A DNA stretch of 51,800 nt. Origin: Flavobacteriales bacterium. GTDB lineage: Bacteria; Bacteroidota; Bacteroidia; Flavobacteriales_D; JAHECK01. The stretch spans positions 1 to 51,800 of the forward strand of contig JAHECK010000007.1 in NCBI GenBank assembly GCA_024641785.1, given 5' to 3'. Positions 1 through 8,538 of this stretch are shown here, in pieces; position 1 is the stretch's first letter; every line of letters begins with the position of its first letter. A model generated the notes under the pieces. That model had not been told where the DNA came from, did not search any database, and was given only the letters and a program-made list of their open reading frames with translations. The translations under genes and the position numbers were made by a program.

Positions 1-8
1 AGATAAAC

Positions 9-689
9 TTAAACTTTCTTTCGAAACGCCTCCATTAGAGAAACCGTTAAAAGAAGCATTCCAAAAGCATAGAACATATCTTCAACAGGAATGGTGAAAA
101 GTCGAATACCTAAGTTTTCATCATTATTATACCATACAATTTCGTCCTGAATGAAGCTACCGGTTAAAATCCCATTTACAATAAAAAATGGGATCAAAAC
201 GATCAGAAAAGTTAGGTAAAAGCTATTTAATACATCTGGAGTTTTATATATAGCAAAAAGGAGGATCAAGAGAGATAGTGATGCATTTACTGCTGTGTAG
301 GCTCTATCGTAGTGAAGAATGACAACAAATGCGAGAAGTATAATAAGAAAACGATTGATCCATTTAGTATATAGGTCGGTTAATTTTAACTGAGGATATA
401 ACTTACTTAATGTATAATGGGTAAATACACTTGCGTAGGGAATACAAATAAAAAATAACCATTCTTCTAAAGGTAGATGAAAAAGATAGAGGCCTATTAA
501 GTAATATTCATTGAAACCCCATATTCCATATTTGGCAAATTGGGCATCCCATGCAATATAAATGGCCCCGCTTATGAGCATAGCAGGAATAAAATAGCGG
601 TAGTTCTCGTAAAATTTTATCCTTGGATGAAAAGAGAAGATAAAGGGAATAAGAATAGCGAAGAGATCTAAATATAGATAGAGCTTCAT
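9..689 (-). CDS. Lycopene cyclase domain-containing protein (fused CrtYc/CrtYd-type membrane lycopene cyclase)
   Basis: Polytopic membrane ORF of 226 aa with PLEEWLFFICIPY-type motif; last gene of the crt cluster. Confidence 0.85.
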   Translation of the reverse strand: MKLYLYLDLFAILIPFIFSFHPRIKFYENYRYFIPAMLISGAIYIAWDAQFAKYGIWGFNEYYLIGLYLFHLPLEEWLFFICIPYASVFTHYTLSKLYPQLKLTDLYTKWINRFLIILLAFVVILHYDRAYTAVNASLSLLILLFAIYKTPDVLNSFYLTFLIVLIPFFIVNGILTGSFIQDEIVWYNNDENLGIRLFTIPVEDMFYAFGMLLLTVSLMEAFRKKV

Positions 690-1147
690 TTGTCTTTATT
701 TAATTCTGCTTTCAAGTATTTAAAAGGAACAATGAGCATTCCAAAGCACTCTCCATCTTCCTTATATATTTTTTTATGATGGATCTTATGCGCCCTTCGT
801 ATTGCCCGAAAGTAAAAATTATCAATTTTATTCAGAAATTTTAATCGATTATGAATAAAAACATCGTGTACTAAAAAATAGCATAGTCCGTAGGCTGTTA
901 TTCCTAATCCAATAACTAATAAATAAGGAGCATAGCTAATGGAAGCGATAAGAATAAAGATAATCGCCGGAGTGGCGAAAATGATAAAAAAGGAATCATT
1001 TTGTTCAAGAAAAGAATGAGATGATTCTTTTGTGTGATGATCTTCATGCAGTTTCCATAAAAGCCCATGCATAATGTATTTATGGGCAAACCATGCAACG
1101 AATTCCATGAAAACAAAAGTGAGCAAAAAAACAAGTAAATAAGCCAT
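686..1147 (-). CDS. crtZ: Beta-carotene hydroxylase (fatty acid hydroxylase superfamily)
   Basis: His-box motifs HKYIMHG, HEDHH, HKIHHKK; 4-nt overlap with the cyclase gene. Confidence 0.9.
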   Translation of the reverse strand: MAYLLVFLLTFVFMEFVAWFAHKYIMHGLLWKLHEDHHTKESSHSFLEQNDSFFIIFATPAIIFILIASISYAPYLLVIGLGITAYGLCYFLVHDVFIHNRLKFLNKIDNFYFRAIRRAHKIHHKKIYKEDGECFGMLIVPFKYLKAELNKDK

Positions 1148-1167
1148 GTGTTTTTTACAATTTTAAT

Positions 1168-1716
1168 TTAGGAAGCTATATGAACTAATTCTGCAAAATT
1201 AGAAATATTCTTTCTATAAATTTCGGCATAAATAATTTTAAACCATTCGGTATAAGTCTCTGGATATAGCATGATGTCTTTCTCCAAGGCTTCTTTTGAA
1301 ATATATTTATAATCACTTACCTCATCTTGATTTATTTTGGGTAAGTCAGATGAGATTCCGAAAAACAAATGATCTATTTCGTGCTCAATAAGCTGATTTT
1401 CCAATACCGCTCGATAGGTAAATGAATACATTTTTTTTAAAGAACAGTCGATACCCATTTCTTCTATTAATCTTCTTTCGGCTGCATCTTGAACTTCTTC
1501 GTGAGGGTAGGGGTGACTGCAACATGAATTCGACCAAAGTCCACCGGAATGATACTTTTCATCCGCTCTTTTTTGGAGGAGCCATTCGCCCTTTTCATTA
1601 AATAATAATATTGAAACGGCACGATGAAGAAGTCCTTCCTGATGCGCTTGCAGTTTGGGAACAAAGCCAATTACCTTGTCGTCTTCATCTACATGTAAAA
1701 CCATTGGATCTTTCAT
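1168..1716 (-). CDS. idi: Isopentenyl-diphosphate delta-isomerase type 1 (Nudix)
   Basis: NSCCSHPYPHEEVQDAAERRLIEEMG motif; located in crt cluster. Confidence 0.92.
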   Translation of the reverse strand: MKDPMVLHVDEDDKVIGFVPKLQAHQEGLLHRAVSILLFNEKGEWLLQKRADEKYHSGGLWSNSCCSHPYPHEEVQDAAERRLIEEMGIDCSLKKMYSFTYRAVLENQLIEHEIDHLFFGISSDLPKINQDEVSDYKYISKEALEKDIMLYPETYTEWFKIIYAEIYRKNISNFAELVHIAS

Positions 1717-2222
1717 TTTAATTCCTTCTTTAGTTGAGTTAATTCTTTAATTTGTTCGTCAGATAATTTTTTGCCTTTGAGGAGATTATTGATAAAGACG
1801 AATGACCATTTTTGGTCTATATTTTTATTTCTGATATCTTGGATAAATACATCCAGGTCAGAATTTATATCATTATTGTAAAATAAAAAAGAGGGGGCAT
1901 TAAGTTGAATTAATAAACGCAGGTAGCGTTGTTCACCATTCACTTTATCTTTTTCAATTGAAGTATCGATCTTATCTTTTCCATCATAAAATGACTTAAG
2001 TTTTGTGGTTGGCAAAAAAACATATTGAGCCATAATTGCTTTGCAAACACCAATATAGGCAAGGTTTACGGGAGAATCTTCATCGCCATATTTCGATAAC
2101 ATTTGTTCAACGTTCTCTTTATTGAGTTCTATGCTATGAAAGTCATCTCTAAAATCAGCATACACGGAATTGATAGTGAGTATAAAAATGATTAAAAAGA
2201 ATGTTTTAGCAGCCATTTTCAT
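1713..2222 (-). CDS. Hypothetical secreted protein embedded in the carotenoid operon
   Basis: 169 aa ORF with N-terminal signal peptide; overlaps idi (4 nt) and crtB (1 nt). Confidence 0.8.
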   Translation of the reverse strand: MKMAAKTFFLIIFILTINSVYADFRDDFHSIELNKENVEQMLSKYGDEDSPVNLAYIGVCKAIMAQYVFLPTTKLKSFYDGKDKIDTSIEKDKVNGEQRYLRLLIQLNAPSFLFYNNDINSDLDVFIQDIRNKNIDQKWSFVFINNLLKGKKLSDEQIKELTQLKKELK

Positions 2223-3061
2223 TATAGCATATTTAATTTAACAAGAGCGTAAGATTTAATGAGCAAGCCAAATTTGACGTGATTTTTAACTCGAATTCTT
2301 TTATCCATTATCTTTAAAGATGGAGTTGCTTTTAGCTTATTTAATAGTTGTTTATAATAGACATAAGCTGTATACACCCCAAATTTTGAAGTAGAGGGTA
2401 AGCGCACTATTCCTTCAAAAGCACGTCTGAAATCTTCTTCAATTTCATTAATGATCTCTTCTTTATTTGCCTGATTTAAATTATTTAAATCAAGATTTGG
2501 AAAGTAACTTCGATTTAAGATCTCGATATCACTTTTCAGATCCCTTAAAAAATTAACCTTTTGAAAGGCAGCACCCAGGTGCATGGCACTTTCTTTTAAT
2601 TCATCATATTTTTCCTGATTGCCATTAACAAATACTTTAAGACACATTAATCCAACCACTTCTGCAGATCCATAAATGTATTTTGAGTAATCACTTACAC
2701 TATCATAGTCCGATTTTACAAGATCCATTTTCATACTATGAAGGAAGGCATCTACTAATTCCAGATCGATATTATATTTATGGACGGTATCTTGAAAAGA
2801 GTTTAAAATGGGGTTTAAACTAATACCGAATTCTAAAGCATGGTAATAATCACTTTCAAATTTTAATAGGAGTTTTTCTTTATCATAACCATGAAAAGAA
2901 TCTACAATTTCATCAGCAAATCTTACAAAACCATAGATGTTGTGAATAGCTGGACGAATAGATGGAGCCAACATGTTCGTTGCAAGCAAAAATGAAGTGC
3001 TATAACTTTTTGTTACAGACTTACTGCACTCGTAAGAAACTTGGTCAAATATTGATTTCAT
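2222..3061 (-). CDS. crtB: Phytoene synthase (squalene/phytoene synthase family)
   Basis: Motifs YGFVRFADEIVD and FQKVNFLRDLKSD. Confidence 0.93.
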   Translation of the reverse strand: MKSIFDQVSYECSKSVTKSYSTSFLLATNMLAPSIRPAIHNIYGFVRFADEIVDSFHGYDKEKLLLKFESDYYHALEFGISLNPILNSFQDTVHKYNIDLELVDAFLHSMKMDLVKSDYDSVSDYSKYIYGSAEVVGLMCLKVFVNGNQEKYDELKESAMHLGAAFQKVNFLRDLKSDIEILNRSYFPNLDLNNLNQANKEEIINEIEEDFRRAFEGIVRLPSTSKFGVYTAYVYYKQLLNKLKATPSLKIMDKRIRVKNHVKFGLLIKSYALVKLNML

Positions 3062-4535
3062 ACTTTTCTAGTTTAGGCGTTAGTTTATTAATTTGCTCGG
3101 CGACTATCTTACCGGAGATAAGAGCAGGAGGGACTCCAGGACCCGGAACGGTTAGCTGCCCGGTGAAAAATAAGTTCTCTATTTTTTTACTCTTTATACT
3201 TGGTCGAAGAAAAGCCGTTTGCATAAGCGTATTGGCCATTCCGTAAGCATTTCCTTTATAGGCATTGTAGTCCTCTTTAAAATCATTGACACAATAAGAG
3301 TCTTTAAAAAGGATGCTTGATCTTAATTCCTGCTTTGTCAGTTTTTCCATTCGTTCGAGAATAATATCGAAATATTTTTCTCTCAATTCCGGAGTGTCTT
3401 TTAGATCGGGTGCTAATGGGATGAGAAAAAATGCAGATTCTTTACCTTTTGGAGCTGCCTCAGGATCTGTTATACTTGGAAAATTGGCATAAAACAATGG
3501 TTCTTCTGGCCAGCTTGGATTGTCGTAAATTTCAATTGCATGCTTATCAAAGGGTACATCAAAAAATAAATTGTGATGAAGTAAATCTTTTAGTTTTTTA
3601 TCAAATCCTACAAAAAATAGCAAAGAAGAAGGTGCCATTGTTCTTTTACTCCAGTACTTTTCGCTGTAGCTTCTGTATTTCGGATCAAGAAGGCTTTCAG
3701 TATGTTTATAATCAGCACCGGAAACAAGAATGTCTACCTCAATTATTTCATTGTTTATAGTTATACTTTCTACTTTATTTTCTTTTCCAATGTGAATAGA
3801 TGATACGCTGGCATTAGTATAATATTTCACCCCAAGCTCCTTCGAAAGTGTTATCATTCCTTCAATTACAGAACGCATACCTCCTTTAGGATACCAGGTA
3901 CCTAAGCCGAAATCCGCATAGTTCATAAAACTATAGAACAAAGGGGTATCGGAAGGTTTTGCTCCTAAAAATAAAACGGGGAATTCTAAGATTTGCTGCA
4001 ATCGTTTGTCATCAAAATTTTTCTTGACATAGTCATGAATGGTCAGATAGAATTGCTTTAAATTAAGAACCGTGTCTATGGTAATAAGCTCACTCGGACT
4101 TAGTCCGGGTTTGTAAACCAAATTACCAATGGCTATTTCATAATTCTTTTTTGCAATCGCTAAGAACTTTTCAAGTTTAATAGAAGATCCGGGTTCGATA
4201 GCTTCAAATGTGATTAGAATTTTCTCTAATGTATCATCGATATCTACAAAGTCATCTTTTTCGAAAAAAACACGATAAGCGGGTGCTAATTTTTCTAAGT
4301 GATAATAGTCAGATGTCTTTTTGCCTAAATCCTCAAAGAAACGATCAAATACATCAGGCATCCAATACCATGAAGGACCAATATCGAATTTAAATCCATC
4401 GATAACGTACTGACGTGCTCGGCCTCCTAATTGATCATTTTTCTCAAAAACACTGACATTGTGTCCCACTTTAGCGAGATAAGATGCCGCTGCTACAGAG
4501 GAAAATCCAGAGCCAATAATTGTTATGTTTCTCAT
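3045..4535 (-). CDS. crtI: Phytoene desaturase
   Basis: FAD-binding ITIIGSGFSSVAAASYLAKVGHNVSVFEKNDQLGGRAR and C-terminal FTGQLTVPGPGVPPALISGKIVAEQI; start trimmed to internal MRNITIIGSG (ORF track start at 4568 looks too early). Confidence 0.93.
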   Translation of the reverse strand: MRNITIIGSGFSSVAAASYLAKVGHNVSVFEKNDQLGGRARQYVIDGFKFDIGPSWYWMPDVFDRFFEDLGKKTSDYYHLEKLAPAYRVFFEKDDFVDIDDTLEKILITFEAIEPGSSIKLEKFLAIAKKNYEIAIGNLVYKPGLSPSELITIDTVLNLKQFYLTIHDYVKKNFDDKRLQQILEFPVLFLGAKPSDTPLFYSFMNYADFGLGTWYPKGGMRSVIEGMITLSKELGVKYYTNASVSSIHIGKENKVESITINNEIIEVDILVSGADYKHTESLLDPKYRSYSEKYWSKRTMAPSSLLFFVGFDKKLKDLLHHNLFFDVPFDKHAIEIYDNPSWPEEPLFYANFPSITDPEAAPKGKESAFFLIPLAPDLKDTPELREKYFDIILERMEKLTKQELRSSILFKDSYCVNDFKEDYNAYKGNAYGMANTLMQTAFLRPSIKSKKIENLFFTGQLTVPGPGVPPALISGKIVAEQINKLTPKLEKYEINI

Positions 4536-4536
4536 A

Positions 4537-4570
4537 TCGTTTAACAAATAAACGAAAAAGTTAAACAAAA
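4537..4570 (-). promoter_or_regulatory. Putative operator upstream of crtI: TTTTGTTTA-N18-TAAACGA (minus strand)
   Basis: TAAACAAAA at 4562-4570 and TCGTTTA at 4537-4543 on the plus strand; contains inner perfect repeat TCGTTTA-ACAAA-TAAACGA (4537-4555); same spacing as upstream of the merR gene. Confidence 0.55.
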
Positions 4571-4606
4571 AGCAAATAATTGAAAATAAATATTTAAAAA
4601 CTGATA

Positions 4607-5500
4607 TTAAAAATGATCAATAAGTTCTAAAATATTTTGATGAACAAATACATTTTTGGGAAGCTTACCCTTTTCGAGTTGCTTGGTATTATGACCTAAA
4701 ATATGAAATTTTTCATTTCTAAGCTGAAGAATTTCATTCGACATCTGATTTATATAATTTTCAGCATCTTCTACAAGCGGTTCTACCGTGAAATAACTTA
4801 TATAGGTAATATCAGCGAATATATTTTGTAGTTCTTTAAGATTTGAAATAGGAACACTTGGGCCTAAAAAAACTGATTTGAAGCCTTTGAGTAGCAATTC
4901 GAAATGAATATACAATAGACCGATCTCATGATTTTCATTCAAGGGTAAAAACAGAACTGCGGTCCTATTATCTTCTATTTTGCTGTTTTGAACACGTTCG
5001 ATATTGATCAGTAATTTTTGCTGGATCAAAGTGGAAATAAAGCGTTCATGCGCAGGAGTGATCGTATTGCATTGCCATAAAAGGCCTATTTCTTCAAGCA
5101 AGTTTAAGATTACATTCAAAAAGATCTCCCGAAACGAATGTTGTGTTAATAATTGATTAAAAGTAGTATCAAATAATTGCTGATCGAAGTTTAGCATCGC
5201 AATTTTAAACATGTTAATTGCATGCTGAGAACTGTTCTTATCTACTACAAGTTCCCTGACTCTTCTATTCAATTCTAATTCGTTTAGGGCCGCAATTTTT
5301 GAAACTTTTAGTCCATTTTCAGATAGTAATGAGACATTAAGTATTTTTTGTAAATTTTCTAAATTATAGGTACGAATGTTTGTATCGGTTCTTTCCGGTT
5401 CTAATAAATCATACCTTTTTTCCCAAATGCGAATGGTATGTGCTTTTATACCGCTTAGATTTTCCAGATCTTTTATCGAGAATGAAGTCTTAATGCTCAT
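4607..5500 (-). CDS. MerR-family transcriptional regulator with B12-binding domain (CarH/LitR-like)
   Basis: N-terminal MerR HTH (FSIKDLENLSGIKAHTIRIWEKRYDLLEPERTDTNIRTY), W-x9-E helical motif and ENHEIG (E/DxHxxG) cobalamin-binding motif; adjacent to crtI. Confidence 0.9.
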   Translation of the reverse strand: MSIKTSFSIKDLENLSGIKAHTIRIWEKRYDLLEPERTDTNIRTYNLENLQKILNVSLLSENGLKVSKIAALNELELNRRVRELVVDKNSSQHAINMFKIAMLNFDQQLFDTTFNQLLTQHSFREIFLNVILNLLEEIGLLWQCNTITPAHERFISTLIQQKLLINIERVQNSKIEDNRTAVLFLPLNENHEIGLLYIHFELLLKGFKSVFLGPSVPISNLKELQNIFADITYISYFTVEPLVEDAENYINQMSNEILQLRNEKFHILGHNTKQLEKGKLPKNVFVHQNILELIDHF

Positions 5501-5503
5501 TAA

Positions 5504-5539
5504 TTTTGTTTACTTAATACTTGACAAAGCTAAACAAAA
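5504..5539 (-). promoter_or_regulatory. Putative autoregulatory operator/promoter of merR gene: TTTTGTTTA-N18-TAAACAAAA
   Basis: Perfect 9-bp inverted repeat with 18-bp spacer; a TAGCTTTG (TAnnTTTG, Bacteroidota -7-like) box on the minus strand at 5532-5525 overlaps the first arm. Confidence 0.55.
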
Positions 5540-5586
5540 ATAATTATTAATTAACTTTTTATTTTATTTTTTAAATAAACTGACTT

Positions 5587-6465
5587 TTAGATCTTATAAA
5601 TAAGTGGATTAAAGGCTTTCGAAACCACCATTACTTTTTCGCCTATATTTAGTTCACTGGCTTCTTTTTCTCCAACGACCACTTTCACCAAGTTTTTTCC
5701 TATTAAAACAGTAACAATGTATATAATATCAGAAGCCTGTATAGATAAAATCTCACCTGTAAATTGAAATTTACCGCTGATATGTCGATCTGTAAAAAGG
5801 GATAGAACATCACCTGTTCGAGTTATTTTACCATTTTCAACAAAAAGTACCGAATCTGACATTTTGCTTATTTCCCCAATATCATGACTTACCATAAGCG
5901 TTGTTAAATTTAATTTTTCATGCATAAGCAGGATGTAATCCTGTAATTCATCTCTCATTTTGGTATCTAAGGCCGATAAAGGTTCATCAAGCAGGAGTAT
6001 CGAGGGTTTTCTTGCCAAAGCTCTTGCTAAAGCTACTCGCTGCTTCTGTCCTCCCGATAAGGTTTCAGGATAACGATCTTTAAGCGTTTTAAGATTTACT
6101 ATCTCTAAAAGTTCATTTAACCATTCTGATTTTTCATTTTTTGAAATCCCATATGAAATATTTTGTTTGATCGTCATATTTGGGAATAGTGCAAAATCTT
6201 GAAATACGAATCCGATCTCCCTTTTTTGTATGGCTAAATTTATTTTTTGATTTGAACTAAACCATACTTCCTCATCGATGTTTATATTACCTGCATCCGG
6301 AAGCAAAAGTCCTGAGATCATTCTAAGGAGGGATGTTTTCCCCGATCCTGATTCTCCATAGATAGCGGTTAAAGAGCCTCTTTCAATAGTAAAATTGAAA
6401 TCAAGGAAAAAGGGGTTGTTTATTCCTTTAAACTGTTTCTGCAACTTGATATCTATCATCTCCAA
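5587..6465 (-). CDS. modC: Molybdate ABC transporter ATP-binding protein
   Basis: Walker A GESGSGKTS, signature LSGGQKQR, Walker B ILLLDEPLSALD; C-terminal TOBE-like region; in mod operon. Confidence 0.88.
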   Translation of the reverse strand: MEMIDIKLQKQFKGINNPFFLDFNFTIERGSLTAIYGESGSGKTSLLRMISGLLLPDAGNINIDEEVWFSSNQKINLAIQKREIGFVFQDFALFPNMTIKQNISYGISKNEKSEWLNELLEIVNLKTLKDRYPETLSGGQKQRVALARALARKPSILLLDEPLSALDTKMRDELQDYILLMHEKLNLTTLMVSHDIGEISKMSDSVLFVENGKITRTGDVLSLFTDRHISGKFQFTGEILSIQASDIIYIVTVLIGKNLVKVVVGEKEASELNIGEKVMVVSKAFNPLIYKI

Positions 6466-7127
6466 AATCGTTTTAGATAACCTCCATTAATCGTATATAC
6501 CAATAGTAAAACAGCAAATGTGATTGCAAATAAAATCAACGAATATTGGTTTGCACCTGTATAATTCATGGCTTCTACCTCGTCATATATGGCAATAGAA
6601 GCAACTCTGGTCTCATTTGGAATGCTTCCTCCAATCATCAATACTACTCCAAACTCTCCAATTGTATGAGCAAATGATAAAACAATTCCTGTTAACAATG
6701 CTGGTTTTATATTGGGCAAAAGCACTCTGAATAATGTCTCTTTCTTTGATTTTCCTAATACGATAGAAGCTTCACTAAGATAAGTCGGAAGTTTACTCAA
6801 TCCTGCTTGTATTGGATGAACCATAAAAGGAAAGCTATAAATGATAGAAGCAAAAACAAGTCCTTCGAATGAGAAAATTAATTTAAGTCCGAAATGCTCA
6901 TTTAGCCATAATGCAAATTGATTTGAAGGACTAAATGCGATAAGAAGATAGAATCCCAATACCGTAGGAGGAAGTACAAGTGGCATACTCACTAAAGTTT
7001 CGATAATTGGCTTCAGTTTCGACTTGGTAAATGACAACCAATAAGCAATGGGTATTGCAAGAAAAAATAAAATAAAAGTTGTTATCAGCGCCAATCTAAA
7101 GGTCAATATGATAGGTCCCCAATCCAT
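6456..7127 (-). CDS. modB: Molybdate ABC transporter permease
   Basis: Polytopic permease with SMPLVLPPTVLGFYLL and HTIGEFGVVLMIGG motifs. Confidence 0.9.
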   Translation of the reverse strand: MDWGPIILTFRLALITTFILFFLAIPIAYWLSFTKSKLKPIIETLVSMPLVLPPTVLGFYLLIAFSPSNQFALWLNEHFGLKLIFSFEGLVFASIIYSFPFMVHPIQAGLSKLPTYLSEASIVLGKSKKETLFRVLLPNIKPALLTGIVLSFAHTIGEFGVVLMIGGSIPNETRVASIAIYDEVEAMNYTGANQYSLILFAITFAVLLLVYTINGGYLKRFWR

Positions 7128-7525
7128 TATTGTGCAAGCATTATTTCATTCGTTTTTACCATTGCTGTTATTCTCATTCCGGGTTCTAATTTGAGTTTTT
7201 CCAATGATTGACTTGTTATGATTGAATTGAGTTCAATTTCATTAAATAATAGGCGAATACTGCTCAGTAATTTTCCTTTTTTGATTTCTGCAATCGTGCA
7301 TGAAAAAACATTTTCAAGGCTAATATTATGAACTTCATTTTTTGATAAAATCACTTCAGTCTCTTTGAAAAGGATTTGAATAGGTCTATTTTCTACTAAA
7401 TAGTCTACGCTTTCTGGTGTTTCAATAATAATAACAGAAAAAGGGGTGTCTTCGCACTTTATGGTCACTAGTGATAAACGATCACAAACTTCAATCGAGG
7501 TAATAATTCCATTTAATACGTTCAT
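7127..7525 (-). CDS. TOBE (Mop)-domain protein, predicted molybdate/tungstate-binding
   Basis: 132 aa with TOBE-like segments (LNGIITSIE..LVTIKCED; NVFSCTIAEIKKGKLLSSIRL); lies between modA and modB. Confidence 0.7.
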   Translation of the reverse strand: MNVLNGIITSIEVCDRLSLVTIKCEDTPFSVIIIETPESVDYLVENRPIQILFKETEVILSKNEVHNISLENVFSCTIAEIKKGKLLSSIRLLFNEIELNSIITSQSLEKLKLEPGMRITAMVKTNEIMLAQ

Positions 7526-8313
7526 TTTAAAATTTTGGCCGGAACATCATATCCGCTTTTTGTTAATATAGCTTGTGCTTTGTCAGAAAATAAAAATAGA
7601 TAAAACTTTTTAGCGTCTGATTCATTGCCATTGCTATTTTTAATAAGTATCGCACTTTGCTCAATCGTTTTATAGCAGTTTTTATCTAATTCTATAAAGT
7701 TATAATATGCATTGTTTTCGAGTGAATATAGCGTTGATTTAGCTGTAATGGCTATTTCGGCAGCAGAAGAAATTAAAAATTGATTTGTTTGCGCTATACT
7801 TTCACCAAAAACGAGTTTTGATGAAACGTCATCATACAGATTATAATAATTGAGCACTTGTTCTGCGGCTTTTCCGTATGGAGCCGATCTTGGATTTGCA
7901 ATAGCGATGTGTTGCACACTTTTTGATTTTAAATTTACAAGTGAGGCTTGAATTTCGGGGTTTAGACTTAATAGAATAAGATTCCCATAAGCATATACTT
8001 TTGGCAAAGCGATACTTTTACCCGCTTCAACTATTTTCCGGGGATAGAACGCATCAGCTGAAACAAAAACGTCGAAAGGAGCACCTTCAAGGATCTGTGC
8101 AGTAAGTTTTCCACTTGATCCACTTATCAATGACACATGAATACCGGTTTCTACTTCAAATAAATCTGCAATTTCTAAAAGGGCAAACTGCATATTGGCA
8201 GCACCTGCAACCTTTATATTATTAGACTTAATGTTTTTACAAGATGTGAATTGAAAAAACACCAAAATAAATATAAACACTATTCTAAATGGAGGTAAGG
8301 AGCTTCTTGACAT
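7522..8313 (-). CDS. modA: Molybdate ABC transporter substrate-binding lipoprotein
   Basis: Lipobox FFQFTSC; VAGAANMQFALLEIADLFE, SGSSGKLTAQILEGAPFDVFVSAD motifs; start placed at MSRSSLPPF (ORF track start at 8355 is upstream). Confidence 0.9.
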   Translation of the reverse strand: MSRSSLPPFRIVFIFILVFFQFTSCKNIKSNNIKVAGAANMQFALLEIADLFEVETGIHVSLISGSSGKLTAQILEGAPFDVFVSADAFYPRKIVEAGKSIALPKVYAYGNLILLSLNPEIQASLVNLKSKSVQHIAIANPRSAPYGKAAEQVLNYYNLYDDVSSKLVFGESIAQTNQFLISSAAEIAITAKSTLYSLENNAYYNFIELDKNCYKTIEQSAILIKNSNGNESDAKKFYLFLFSDKAQAILTKSGYDVPAKILK

Positions 8314-8384
8314 AAGGGATATAAAATTAATATCAATTTTGTATCCTACTATCATTAAAGCTTTTTTTAGTTTGTTACTATTTC

Positions 8385-8451
8385 ATTCAATAATTGAATT
8401 GATATTTTTCATTTTTTACTTAATTAATGTAATTGAAAATTTAATTACATT
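8385..8451. promoter_or_regulatory. Two palindromes in modA/hydrolase divergent intergenic region
   Basis: ATTCAATAATTGAAT (8385-8399) and AATGTAATT-N8-AATTACATT (8426-8451), both perfect. Confidence 0.4.
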
Positions 8452-8538
8452 TGAAAGACGACTATAAAAACAAGATACATTTCCGATAAATAGATAAATT
8501 CTAGTCCTATTGCTATTGGGATTAAATCCAAAATTAAT

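Noticed and set aside
916-1134. Short ORFs on the opposite strand or in alternate frames inside strong genes (also 2962..3246, 3431..3760, 14864..15136, 29224..29619, 32499..32828, 42889..43185, 47237..47518 and similar)
   Set aside because: They overlap well-supported conserved CDS in antisense or shifted frames, have no recognisable domains, and are expected by chance given codon bias.
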